A stretch of DNA of 14,010 bases from Clostridiales bacterium UBA1248 (GTDB lineage Bacteria > Bacillota > Clostridia > Oscillospirales > CAG-272): the NCBI GenBank assembly GCA_002308615.1, contig DBWC01000071.1, positions 323 to 14,332 of the forward strand, given 5' to 3'. The position numbers were made by a program, and so were the translations under genes. The notes below the pieces were generated by a model. The model did no database searches, was not told where the DNA came from, and saw only the letters and a program-made list of their open reading frames with translations. Shown here in pieces: positions 6,368-13,248 of this stretch; position 1 is the first letter of the stretch, and every line of letters begins with the position of its first letter.

Positions 6368-7549
6368 TCACCTCGCGTCTTCAAGCAGGTTGGCGCGTAT
6401 GGCGTCAAGCTCCGCTTCGGTCATGCCGAGCTCGAGCAGGAATGCGCGCGCAGCCTCGGATAAAGAGCGGCCTTTTGCATAATTCTGCACCGTCTGTCTG
6501 AAAGTATCGAGAACGTTGACCATGGCCGACGGCGCGGTGCTGTCGTCGTAACCGCTCATATCGGAAAAGAACGAGACCTCATAATCCATATAAATGTCGT
6601 CCTTTGACACGCCGCAGAGCGCCTCGAGCAGAAACGCGAGCGTTCCCGTCCTGTCGCGTCCGAGCGAACAATGGAAATATATGGGATAATTGTCCGCGTC
6701 AGCGAAAACACGCAGCTCGTTTAAAAGGTCGTTCTGATATCCGTTAATAAACGCTTTGTCGTACCAGGGCCCCGATACGGCGACGTAGTTTATATCATCT
6801 CCTAAGGGCGAGGGACCGCGGTTGGTCCTCTCTCTTAAATCGAGCTCCGTTTTGATCCCGAGTTCTTTGACGAGCTTGTTTTTGCCCGCCTCCGTAATAC
6901 GCTCGAAATCCGCTCCGCGGTAGACTATGCCGCGTTTTATCTGTTTGCCGTCCCCGGTCTTATATCCGCCTATATCGCGGGCGTTGGAAACGCCGTCTAT
7001 CGCCACGGTGCGAGGCGACGCAAGCGTTTTGAACGAGAATACGGCTGATTTTACCGTCGTATCCTCATATTCGGATACGACTTGCCAGTAGTATTCGTAA
7101 CCCGTGTAAAGATCACAGAGAGTAAGCGACGGGACGTTGCAGAGATATACCGCCGCGTCCTTCATTTCCGCGTTGTCCGCTACAAAGACGTTGTGGTATA
7201 ACGCACCGTCCGTGTTGTCCCAGCTTAAAACGACAGGTACGGGCTCGCATTTTTCCGTAAAATCGCAGATCTTGTCGAGCTTTGACGGCTTGTATTTTTT
7301 TACCCACTTTGTCATCTCCTCGGTAAGAAGCGATATTTCCGCGCCGTTTTCCGGATATACGGCGGCAACCGGCTTTCTTTCTTTCACAGCTTCCGTCTCC
7401 GTTTCTGTTTGCGTTTCCGTTTCCGTCACAGTCACATCCGTTTTGTCATCCGCGGCCGTAGTTTCCGCGCCGTCTCCGCACGCGCCGAAAGCGCCTGCGC
7501 AAACGGACAGTAAAAGCAGGAACAGGACGGCTTTAACCGTTATTTTCAT
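6368..7549 (-). CDS. Exported lipoprotein tyrosine phosphatase with FN3-like domain
   Basis: The 393-residue precursor starts with a lipoprotein-type signal (hydrophobic 7-20, then FGAC, lipidated Cys24 likely, though F at -3 is atypical). A Thr/Glu-rich linker (38-58) follows. Residues about 60-178 look like a fibronectin type III-like sandwich with the LSWD and YYWQV strands. Residues about 180-390 match the bacterial tyrosine/serine phosphatase family (Y_phosphatase3): NARDIGGY (189-196), YRGAD (210-214), LDLRE (236-240) and the CX5R signature HCSLGRDRTG (293-302), with nucleophile C294 and R300. The enzyme would act outside the cytoplasmic membrane on phosphorylated proteins or possibly phosphoinositides or sugars; the substrate is unknown. 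GGAGGT lies 6 bases before the ATG. The start overlaps the end of mnmA by 17 bases, so this Shine-Dalgarno site lies inside mnmA. Confidence 0.87.
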   Translation of the reverse strand: MKITVKAVLFLLLLSVCAGAFGACGDGAETTAADDKTDVTVTETETQTETETEAVKERKPVAAVYPENGAEISLLTEEMTKWVKKYKPSKLDKICDFTEKCEPVPVVLSWDNTDGALYHNVFVADNAEMKDAAVYLCNVPSLTLCDLYTGYEYYWQVVSEYEDTTVKSAVFSFKTLASPRTVAIDGVSNARDIGGYKTGDGKQIKRGIVYRGADFERITEAGKNKLVKELGIKTELDLRERTNRGPSPLGDDINYVAVSGPWYDKAFINGYQNDLLNELRVFADADNYPIYFHCSLGRDRTGTLAFLLEALCGVSKDDIYMDYEVSFFSDMSGYDDSTAPSAMVNVLDTFRQTVQNYAKGRSLSEAARAFLLELGMTEAELDAIRANLLEDAR

Positions 7550-8654
7550 TTATTACCTCCGAATAAGATAATCTTTTACAAAATATAACGTCCGATATCA
7601 CGCCGCCGCCGACCAGCGCGCCGTCCTCGTCGTAGAACACCGCGGACTGACCGGGCGCGGCGGAGCGTACCGGCTCTTCAAATACGGCCCTTACTTTGTC
7701 CTTACCGATTTTTTCTATCTCTGCAAACTGCCCGGGATGGCGGTGACGGACTTTTATATGGCAGCGGAGCTTTTCACCGTCTGTAAGCTCCGGTATGCTC
7801 ATGAAATTCAGGTCGCGGCAGACTATCTCACGGCAGTACGTTTCATCAGCCGTCCCGAGCACTATCTCGTTATTCCCGGCGCATATTTTTTTGATATACG
7901 CCGGGCGGCCGAGCGCTATGCCGAGCCCTTTTCTCTGCCCTACCGTGTAGTGTATTATACCTTTGTGTCTGCCTAATACTTTTCCGTCCTCGTCAACGAA
8001 ATTGCCCACATCTGAAATATCTTTATCACAATGAGATTTTATAAAATCCGCGTAATCTCCGTCAACTACGAAACAGATCTCCTGTGAATCCGGTTTTGAA
8101 GCGACGGAAAAGCCCGCTTTTTCGGCAATTTCTCTGACCTGCTGTTTTGAATACCCGCCGAGCGGCATGAGAGTACGCTTCAGCTGCTGCTGAGTAAGCT
8201 TATAGAGCATATAAGTCTGGTCTTTTTCGGCGTGCAAGGCTTTTTTTACGGTGTATCTGCCGTTGTCAAGCTTTATGACGGACGCGTAATGACCTGTTGC
8301 AACGTAATCCGCCTGCAAAACGTCCGCGTAATAAAGCAGTTTATCCCATTTTATTGCTCTGTTGCAGACGACGCACGGATTTGGCGTAAGCCCGTTTACG
8401 TAATCGTCTATAAACGGCTTTATGACCCTGTCCTCAAAATCGGATATGCAGTTGAAGGCGTGAAAAGGTATGCCGATAAGACGCGCGGTATCCTTCGCGT
8501 CTTCTATTTCACAGCAGCGCCCCTCCTGCCCGTCCTCGCCTATCCATGTGCGCAGCGTGACGCCGATAACGTCGTACCCCTGCTGTTTTAAAAGGTACGC
8601 CGCGACGGCGCTGTCAACGCCGCCGGACATTCCGACTATTACTTTCGGCATCAT
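7533..8654 (-). CDS. mnmA: tRNA-specific 2-thiouridylase MnmA
   Basis: MnmA activates U34 of the Lys, Glu and Gln tRNAs with ATP and inserts sulfur delivered by a cysteine desulfurase relay. The PP-loop SGGVDS (10-15) binds ATP. NPCVVCNRAIKW (92-103) holds the catalytic C97, and DSQEICF (189-195) holds the partner C194 that carries the persulfide. HYTVGQRKGLG (235-245) marks the start of the C-terminal beta-barrel domains. The length, 373 residues, is normal for the family. A GAGG site lies 4 bases before the ATG at 8654; the adjacent ATG at 8651 (MPKVIVGMSGG) is equally plausible. The gene overlaps its upstream neighbour, a GNAT gene, by 4 bases. No cysteine desulfurase is adjacent. It is a housekeeping gene set inside an otherwise accessory operon. 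Confidence 0.97.
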   Translation of the reverse strand: MMPKVIVGMSGGVDSAVAAYLLKQQGYDVIGVTLRTWIGEDGQEGRCCEIEDAKDTARLIGIPFHAFNCISDFEDRVIKPFIDDYVNGLTPNPCVVCNRAIKWDKLLYYADVLQADYVATGHYASVIKLDNGRYTVKKALHAEKDQTYMLYKLTQQQLKRTLMPLGGYSKQQVREIAEKAGFSVASKPDSQEICFVVDGDYADFIKSHCDKDISDVGNFVDEDGKVLGRHKGIIHYTVGQRKGLGIALGRPAYIKKICAGNNEIVLGTADETYCREIVCRDLNFMSIPELTDGEKLRCHIKVRHRHPGQFAEIEKIGKDKVRAVFEEPVRSAAPGQSAVFYDEDGALVGGGVISDVIFCKRLSYSEVINENNG

Positions 8655-9247
8655 TCCACCTCTTCCATTATACCGAGCGTCATCTGCTCAAATTCTTTAT
8701 GCTCGGCTAACGCTTTTTTTACATCAATATTGTAATCGACGACAGTGCAATGCGCGTTTATATCGTCATAATATTCTCTTATCCTCACGCCGCCAAGCGC
8801 CTCCATAGTCTTCCACGACGCCGGATTGTCAAGATCCGCGTCCAAAAGCACGGTAGCTATGCCGTAAGAATCACAGACTTTGAGAGCTAAATACAAATTT
8901 ATTTTATTATAGCCTTTTCCGCGCTCCGTGGGTCTTATGCTGTAACCGATATGACCGCCGTATCTTTTCAGTTTTTCATTCAACGCAAGGCGGATATTTA
9001 TCATACCGACGATCTTACCGTCGTTTTCGCGCACCAGAAAATACGTTTTCGCCGGTACTTTTTCCTCGTCCGGTATCTTTACGTAATCTTTTTCTAACTT
9101 TTTGAGCCAGCCCTCGTAGTCGTCAAGATATCTGCGCAGGCCGCCGACGCCGTTTATTTCCGAATCGTATTCAAAAAATTCGTTTATATAGGCGATCGCG
9201 TCGTCTTTTCTATTGATCCCCGGCACTTCAAAATAAAATTTTTCCAT
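8651..9247 (-). CDS. GNAT-family N-acetyltransferase (COG3981-like)
   Basis: The 198-residue protein has the GNAT acetyl-CoA binding motif at GGHIGYSIRPTERGKGYNKI (97-116) and the later block NPASWKTMEALGG (141-153). The N-terminal stretch GLRRYLDDYEGWL (36-48) followed by VPAKTYFLVRENDGKIVGMINIR matches the predicted acetyltransferase group COG3981, whose substrate is unknown. The start has only a weak, distant AAGAG, so translation may depend on coupling to the gene 14 bases upstream. Its stop overlaps the mnmA start (ATGA). The next gene upstream is a second, shorter GNAT with the same GGHIGY core. Confidence 0.88.
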   Translation of the reverse strand: MEKFYFEVPGINRKDDAIAYINEFFEYDSEINGVGGLRRYLDDYEGWLKKLEKDYVKIPDEEKVPAKTYFLVRENDGKIVGMINIRLALNEKLKRYGGHIGYSIRPTERGKGYNKINLYLALKVCDSYGIATVLLDADLDNPASWKTMEALGGVRIREYYDDINAHCTVVDYNIDVKKALAEHKEFEQMTLGIMEEVE

Positions 9248-9261
9248 GTTGTTTTTTACTC

Positions 9262-9708
9262 TTACAAATTGAATTTAAATACGCACGTTTCCGTCTCGCC
9301 GCGTCTGACTCTCATTTCATTGTCTTTTGGCAGCTGTGCGATCTCGATAAGCTCCCCGCCGAGATGCTCGCACGTCTTCTTTGACGGCAGATTGTCCGGT
9401 CGGCAGGTGATATAAAGATATTTCATACCGTGCTTTCTCGCAAGCTCAAACAAAAGTCTGCACGCTTTTGCGGCGTAGCGGTGACCGCGGTACGCTTCGT
9501 CTACGCCGTAACCGATATGCCCGCCGTAATACAGGTTTTCGTTATAGCCGACCCGCAGACTGCACGCTCCCATCACGTTTCCCTGCCTGTCGCATATATT
9601 GAAGTGATACGCGGGAACGAACTTTCTTTCCGGGTCCTCGTCAGTCGTTTTTTCTAAAATCAGCTCTATCTCGTCGCTTTTCAAAAAATCGGTATTATAA
9701 AATTCCAT
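9262..9708 (-). CDS. GNAT-family N-acetyltransferase (short paralogue)
   Basis: A 148-residue GNAT. Acetyl-CoA binding is marked by GGHIGYGVDEAYRGHRYAAK (62-81), and RPDNLPSKKTCEHLGGELIE (103-122) is the conserved C-terminal segment. The core is similar to that of the following gene, which suggests relatedness, but the flanks differ, so it is not a recent duplicate. The substrate is unknown. No clear Shine-Dalgarno site precedes the ATG. The upstream kinase-like gene stops 4 bases before it, so translation is probably coupled. The length is near the minimum for a complete GNAT domain, and nothing seems to be missing. Confidence 0.85.
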   Translation of the reverse strand: MEFYNTDFLKSDEIELILEKTTDEDPERKFVPAYHFNICDRQGNVMGACSLRVGYNENLYYGGHIGYGVDEAYRGHRYAAKACRLLFELARKHGMKYLYITCRPDNLPSKKTCEHLGGELIEIAQLPKDNEMRVRRGETETCVFKFNL

Positions 9709-9712
9709 ATAA

Positions 9713-10351
9713 TCAAATCAGCCCAAACGCCCTCTCCGCCGCTTGCAGCGTCTGCTCAATATTCTTACTTCCGTCTCTTATTATCACGTTGAAGCCGGAA
9801 TTTAAAAGTCTGTCGTAACGCTGCTGCGAGTTTATCCGCATAAGTCCCTGACGGTAGTTTTCCATAGCTTTTTCCGGGTCTTTTTCTTCCATTATAAGTC
9901 TGTATAAAAACTGTTTTTCTTTGTCCGGACGCTCAAAAAAGCGGTCGACCGACATTTGCGGCGGCGCGAGCATTATAAGCACGTGAGAATATTCGGCGAT
10001 CTCTTTGAGCGTATCAGTACAGATATTTGTATCTACAAATATCTTTTTATCCTTTTCCTTTTCGCAAAGCTCTGATAAGATCCTTAATTCAAGTATCTCA
10101 CACTCCTTTGTCACGCCGTCGATCCACGCCTCGTATTCCTCGGGCGATCTTCTTATGAAATCGTGCCAGTCTTCTAAATCTCTCGTATACGTAAGGCACG
10201 GGAATTCGGCTTTGTCAAGCTCCGGCAAAAGCGCGTCGTGATAGTTTTCCTCACAGCAGATACCGTTATATTTTTCGGCAAGCAGCTTTATCATCGTGGA
10301 TTTTCCCGCGTACGCCGAGCCGTTTATAAAGTAAGCGTTGTTAAATTTCAT
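9713..10351 (-). CDS. P-loop NTPase, probable small-molecule kinase
   Basis: A 212-residue protein beginning with a strand and the Walker A loop NGSAYAGKSTM (10-20, GxxxxGKS), as in shikimate-, adenylate- and APH-like kinases. FVDTNI (about 104-109) resembles a Walker B-like strand, and SVDRFFERPDKEKQF (134-148) could be the lid segment with substrate- or phosphate-contacting arginines. I do not recognise a characterised family, so kinase activity is inference from the fold. Its ATG overlaps the stop of the YolD-like gene (ATGA) with no good Shine-Dalgarno site, so it relies on translational coupling. It is followed immediately by two GNAT genes; kinase and acetyltransferase together would fit modification of a small molecule such as an antibiotic or metabolite, but this is speculative. 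Confidence 0.7.
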   Translation of the reverse strand: MKFNNAYFINGSAYAGKSTMIKLLAEKYNGICCEENYHDALLPELDKAEFPCLTYTRDLEDWHDFIRRSPEEYEAWIDGVTKECEILELRILSELCEKEKDKKIFVDTNICTDTLKEIAEYSHVLIMLAPPQMSVDRFFERPDKEKQFLYRLIMEEKDPEKAMENYRQGLMRINSQQRYDRLLNSGFNVIIRDGSKNIEQTLQAAERAFGLI

Positions 10352-10770
10352 AGTTCATCAGGCAGTATATCGCCGCTTATATCATAAAGATCGTCTAACT
10401 GTATTTTTGTCCCGTCAGACAACAAGATCGTTTTTTCGTATGCGTCATATTTTTTTACCGTTCCCTCTGTCACGGTGTATTTGCCGCCGGTCTTCTTTTT
10501 GTCCGGTACGAAATAAGTTATCGTAACGACCGGAGCTTTATCTGAATTTTCCAAAACGACGGACAGCTTTTCCGACAGGCGGAGCTTTGCGTCGTTGTCA
10601 AGCTCCGTTTTTTCGTCCGTCGCCCTCGCCGTTTCGGATACGATATCCTCATACCCCGTAAGCGCGGCAAAAGGAGAAAACTGCGCGGCGTAGCTGTCTC
10701 TTCCAAGCGGCGGATGCTTTTTTGACACGTGATGCGGAAGATCTATTATTTCATCATATTTATTTGTCAT
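10348..10770 (-). CDS. YolD-like family protein
   Basis: The 140-residue protein carries the family signature in HPPLGRDSYAAQFSPFAALT (19-38) with GYEDIVSETAR following. The C-terminal half (81-130) is a small beta-rich domain (VVTITYFVPD, GTVKKYDAYEKTILLSDGTKI). YolD-like proteins are commonly encoded beside Y-family DNA polymerases (UvrX/ImuB/DinB-like) and are thought to take part in induced mutagenesis or damage tolerance, with an undefined biochemical role. A Y-family polymerase gene is present here, but a cyclase-family gene separates the two. GGAGG lies 7 bases before the ATG, and a possible promoter lies at 10800-10829. It heads a run of eight overlapping or near-touching genes. Confidence 0.88.
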   Translation of the reverse strand: MTNKYDEIIDLPHHVSKKHPPLGRDSYAAQFSPFAALTGYEDIVSETARATDEKTELDNDAKLRLSEKLSVVLENSDKAPVVTITYFVPDKKKTGGKYTVTEGTVKKYDAYEKTILLSDGTKIQLDDLYDISGDILPDEL

Positions 10771-10799
10771 TTATCATCCTCCAAAAACCCCGATTTGTC

Positions 10800-10829
10800 T
10801 GTATAATCTCATATTTGCTTTTTTTTCAA
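10800..10829 (-). promoter_or_regulatory. Possible internal promoter ahead of the YolD-like gene
   Basis: On the minus strand TTGAAA (10824-10829) and TATACA (10800-10805) are 18 bases apart; read as TTATAC the spacing is 17. The start would fall about 22 bases before the gene. The match is fair and the region is AT-rich, so it could be chance. If real, it lets the eight-gene operon be expressed apart from the polymerase. Confidence 0.4.
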
Positions 10830-10831
10830 AA

Positions 10832-10851
10832 GCCGGAATTTATTCACCGGC
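10832..10851 (-). terminator. Weak terminator-like hairpin after the cyclase-family gene
   Basis: On the minus strand GCCGG (10847-10851) pairs with CCGGC (10832-10836) around a 10-base loop, followed by TTTTG. The stem starts inside the last codons of the cyclase-family gene. With 5 bp and a short T run it would be leaky at best, so partial read-through into the YolD-like gene is likely. Confidence 0.4.
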
Positions 10852-11439
10852 ATCTATCAGTATTGCTCTGCACGGAGAGCCGTCCGCGCCGGACAGATTC
10901 AGCGGCGCCGCGTTTAAAAAATAAACGCCTTCGGGAACATCTGCCAAACGGATACCTTCAAGCAATACGACGCCTGATCCCAGCAGTATGAGATGTACTT
11001 CCATAGGCGCGTCTTCAGGCCCGACGGTCTGTGACTCGTTGCCAAGCAGCAGTATTTTCTTTGAAGCAAAGACTTTTGCCGCCTCCGAAGAAACCGTTGC
11101 ATCTCCTTTAATTAGAATTCTTTTTTCAGCCCCGGGATCCTTTTCTTCCGCTTTTTCAAGTATTTTTACGGCGTCTTCACCTGTGACGGTCCCGTTATGT
11201 TCTGCAACGTAAGCCGGTCCAACAAACGTATCCAAACATACCCCGTCTACGGTTTTTCCTCCTTTGATGAAATGAAACGGCGCGTCAACGTGCGTGCCGT
11301 TGTGAGCGCACATACTGAAAGCCGTAAGGTTGCATACGTCGCCCTTTTCCGTTGAACAAAGCAGCTTTTTTTCGGGCGCCGGGTCGCCCGGATATACTCT
11401 GCAACCAAAAACCTCCTGCGAAATATCATAGATCTTCAT
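10840..11439 (-). CDS. Cyclase-family (kynurenine formamidase-like) metal hydrolase
   Basis: The 199-residue protein has the family signature HNGTHVDAPFHF (46-57), whose H46, H50 and D52 bind the catalytic metal, usually zinc. The N-terminus MKIYDISQEVFGCRVYPGDP (1-20) is typical of the family. H149 in EVHLILL and E161 in LLEGI fit the usual later metal or catalytic positions. Known members hydrolyse N-formylkynurenine, isatin or cyclic amides. No tryptophan-degradation gene is nearby, so the substrate is unknown. AGGAG lies 8 bases before the ATG. The gene starts 35 bases after the polymerase stop, probably on the same transcript, and separates the polymerase from the YolD-like gene. Confidence 0.88.
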   Translation of the reverse strand: MKIYDISQEVFGCRVYPGDPAPEKKLLCSTEKGDVCNLTAFSMCAHNGTHVDAPFHFIKGGKTVDGVCLDTFVGPAYVAEHNGTVTGEDAVKILEKAEEKDPGAEKRILIKGDATVSSEAAKVFASKKILLLGNESQTVGPEDAPMEVHLILLGSGVVLLEGIRLADVPEGVYFLNAAPLNLSGADGSPCRAILIDAGE

Positions 11440-11474
11440 TGGTTGTTCTCCTTCGAAATCTCACCTCGTCGGGA

Positions 11475-12983
11475 TTACTCTCCCGCTTTATGTCCGCCGA
11501 CCTGCTTGTTTCTTTCTATCGTCGTCGCGCCTTCCTGCAGGTTCATTCCTTTAAGGATCGCGTTTTTGCCGTATTTCTTTTTAAGCTCTATAGAGGCTTC
11601 CTGCACGCGCCGTTCCTTTTCGCGCGCGGCTTTTTCTTCGGCTTGTTTTCGCTCTATTTCTTCAACGTCGTCAAAGAACGTAAGCTGCAGCTGCTGTGGC
11701 TGTGTCCTCGCCTCTTTTTCGTCGATAACGTGGTTGGCGACGACGTACATCCTGCGCACGGTCAGGTTTTTGTCAACTATGCGGTCATACAGCTTTGTGA
11801 CTTTTTCCATGATCAGCTTTGTTGAGGAGGTGAATTTGCCGAGGTTTATCGAGCCGTGCGCCTGCTTCGGCACCTTGCGCCCGTATCTGTCAACTTCAAC
11901 GTTGCCGCGGTAATCGCTGTCCGTCAGATTTTCGGTATCGTAACCGACCGTCAGTACGATTTGATCCGTCACAAGACCTTTTTCGACGAGATCGAGCACG
12001 AGCAGATCCGTCATTTCCGCCGCTATCAGCCGCCCTTTTTCAAACCCGTACGGCTGTGATAAGACCTGGCCGGAGCTTAAGCTGCTGTTTTCGGGCTTGT
12101 ACGATTTGACGTCGCTGATCGTCGTAGGCTCCCAGCCCCACGCGTGATTTATCAAAAGCTCCGCGTTCACGCCGAATTCTTTATACAGTTTCTCCTCGTT
12201 ATTAACCGAGCAAAGCGCTATATCGCCGAGAGTGTATATGCCCATATCGGACAGACGCTTTGCTATCCCCGCGCCAATGCGCCATATATCCGTTAACGGG
12301 CTGTGATCCCACAACTGTCTTCGGAAACTCATCACGTCAAGCTCCGCAATACGTACGCCGTCTTTGTCCGCTTTCATATGCTTTGCCGTGACGTCCATTG
12401 CGACTTTGGCTAAAAACATATTCGTGCCTATGCCCGCCGTCGCGGTGATGCCGGTCTGTTTAAGCACGTCCTTTATAAGCCGCATGGTAAATTCATGCGC
12501 GGTAATTTTATCTCTTTTCAAATACGGCGTCGCGTCGATAAACACCTCGTCAACGGAATATGCGAATATGTCGTCGGGGGAGACGTGGTTTAAGTATATA
12601 GAATATATCTGTCCGCTGACCTTCATATATTCCGCCATCCGCGGCGGCGCTTTGATGAAGTCGACCTCAAGCGAAGGATCCGAGCGCAGGGCGTTATAAT
12701 CGTCAGATTTTCCGGAGAAAGCTCTTCCGAGGTTGGCTTTTTTCCGCTGTTTGTTTACCTCGTTCACCCTCTGTATAGCCTCAAACAGTCTCGCCCTGCC
12801 GGATATACCGTAGGATTTCAGAGAAGGCGAGACGGCAAGGCATATCGTCTTTGCCGTACGGCTCTCGTCCGCGACGACGAGATTTGTCGTCAGAGGATCG
12901 CGTCCGCGCGCGACGCATTCGACCGACGCGTAAAACGACTTAAGGTCTATCGCTATATATTTTTTTTCGCCGTCGTCGATCAT
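11475..12983 (-). CDS. Y-family (UmuC/DinB-type) translesion DNA polymerase
   Basis: The 502-residue protein copies damaged DNA past lesions. Catalytic acidic residues stand in YIAIDLKSFYASVE (9-22, D13) and SVDEVFID (143-150, D145 and E146). GIGTNMFLAKVAMD (184-197) and WRIGAGIAKRL (234-244) are palm and thumb helix-hairpin-helix segments. The little-finger domain follows at about 300-420. QLQLTFF (431-437) is a probable beta-clamp-binding motif. A charged helix (438-465) leads to the tail GKNAILKGMNLQEGATTIER (472-491) and NKQVGGHKA (492-500), which I recognise as a conserved tail of the longer clostridial UmuC-like polymerases and which DinB lacks. GAGG lies 7 bases before the ATG. The gene is the first behind the promoter at 13032-13060, with a palindrome in the 5' leader that could be a damage-response operator. 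Confidence 0.95.
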   Translation of the reverse strand: MIDDGEKKYIAIDLKSFYASVECVARGRDPLTTNLVVADESRTAKTICLAVSPSLKSYGISGRARLFEAIQRVNEVNKQRKKANLGRAFSGKSDDYNALRSDPSLEVDFIKAPPRMAEYMKVSGQIYSIYLNHVSPDDIFAYSVDEVFIDATPYLKRDKITAHEFTMRLIKDVLKQTGITATAGIGTNMFLAKVAMDVTAKHMKADKDGVRIAELDVMSFRRQLWDHSPLTDIWRIGAGIAKRLSDMGIYTLGDIALCSVNNEEKLYKEFGVNAELLINHAWGWEPTTISDVKSYKPENSSLSSGQVLSQPYGFEKGRLIAAEMTDLLVLDLVEKGLVTDQIVLTVGYDTENLTDSDYRGNVEVDRYGRKVPKQAHGSINLGKFTSSTKLIMEKVTKLYDRIVDKNLTVRRMYVVANHVIDEKEARTQPQQLQLTFFDDVEEIERKQAEEKAAREKERRVQEASIELKKKYGKNAILKGMNLQEGATTIERNKQVGGHKAGE

Positions 12984-13006
12984 AAATCCGCCTCACACAA
13001 CTGAAA

Positions 13007-13016
13007 AGAACGTTCT
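13007..13016. repeat. AGAACGTTCT palindrome in the polymerase leader
   Basis: A perfect 10-bp palindrome lies about 10 bases downstream of the predicted polymerase transcription start and 24 bases before the ATG. Its half-sites GAAC and GTTC are those of the Gram-positive LexA box, but the usual 4-base spacer is missing. An operator role is possible, not shown. Confidence 0.35.
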
Positions 13017-13031
13017 ACCGTACTGTCTGTT

Positions 13032-13060
13032 ATTATACTCTGCCCCGGCGCTTTAATCAA
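13032..13060 (-). promoter_or_regulatory. Sigma-A promoter for the polymerase and possibly the whole operon
   Basis: The minus strand has TTGATT (13055-13060), a 17-base spacer and a perfect TATAAT (13032-13037). Transcription should start near 13025, giving a leader of about 42 bases. No other promoter of this quality exists on the minus strand before the last operon gene, apart from the fair match at 10800-10829. Confidence 0.85.
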
Positions 13061-13114
13061 CCCTTTTTAGACAAATATACAAATAATTTACACATATAAA
13101 GGTATAAATATCCG

Positions 13115-13144
13115 AAAAAAACATGCGGGTACGCGTTTTTTTTT
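13115..13144. terminator. Terminator-like hairpin between divergent promoters
   Basis: Seven A residues (13115-13121) and a run of nine T residues (13136-13144) flank ATGCG and CGCGT around a GGTA loop. The hairpin has 12 pairs with one mismatch and one T-G pair. The T run on each strand makes it a possible two-way terminator. It follows no recognisable gene, so what it would terminate is unclear. The rest of 13061-13188 holds only AT-rich sequence and a tiny reading frame at 13160-13192. Confidence 0.45.
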
Positions 13145-13159
13145 AAAGGAATTCCGGCT

Positions 13160-13192
13160 ATGTATTCCCTCAACCTGGCCGTCCTCTATTGA
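13160..13192 (+). CDS. Possible 10-residue leader peptide or remnant
   Basis: ATG at 13160 opens a 10-codon frame (MYSLNLAVLY, stop TGA) with AAAGGA 9 bases before it. It lies right after the hairpin and its end overlaps the -35 element of the phosphatase promoter. No upstream plus-strand promoter is obvious, so it may be chance or the remains of an older gene. Confidence 0.15.
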   Translation: MYSLNLAVLY

Positions 13193-13217
13193 AAAACCGG
13201 AAAAAATGTGGTATAAT
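13189..13217 (+). promoter_or_regulatory. Sigma-A promoter for the histidine-phosphatase gene
   Basis: TTGAAA (13189-13194), a 17-base spacer and a perfect TATAAT (13212-13217) preceded by TGG, an extended -10. Transcription should start near 13224, about 25 bases before the GTG start. Its presence rules out the longer reading of the gene from the TTG at 13189. Confidence 0.9.
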
Positions 13218-13248
13218 AAGGAAAAAAGATATTAAAGGAGTAGTTTTT

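Noticed and set aside
6364..6408. 15-residue N-terminal extension of the Ig-repeat protein
   Set aside because: It would overlap the end of the phosphatase gene and hide the signal peptide; the ATG at 6363 follows GAGGTGA directly.
13189..13248. 20-residue extension of the histidine phosphatase from TTG at 13189
   Set aside because: That stretch contains the complete -35 and -10 promoter, so it would not be transcribed.
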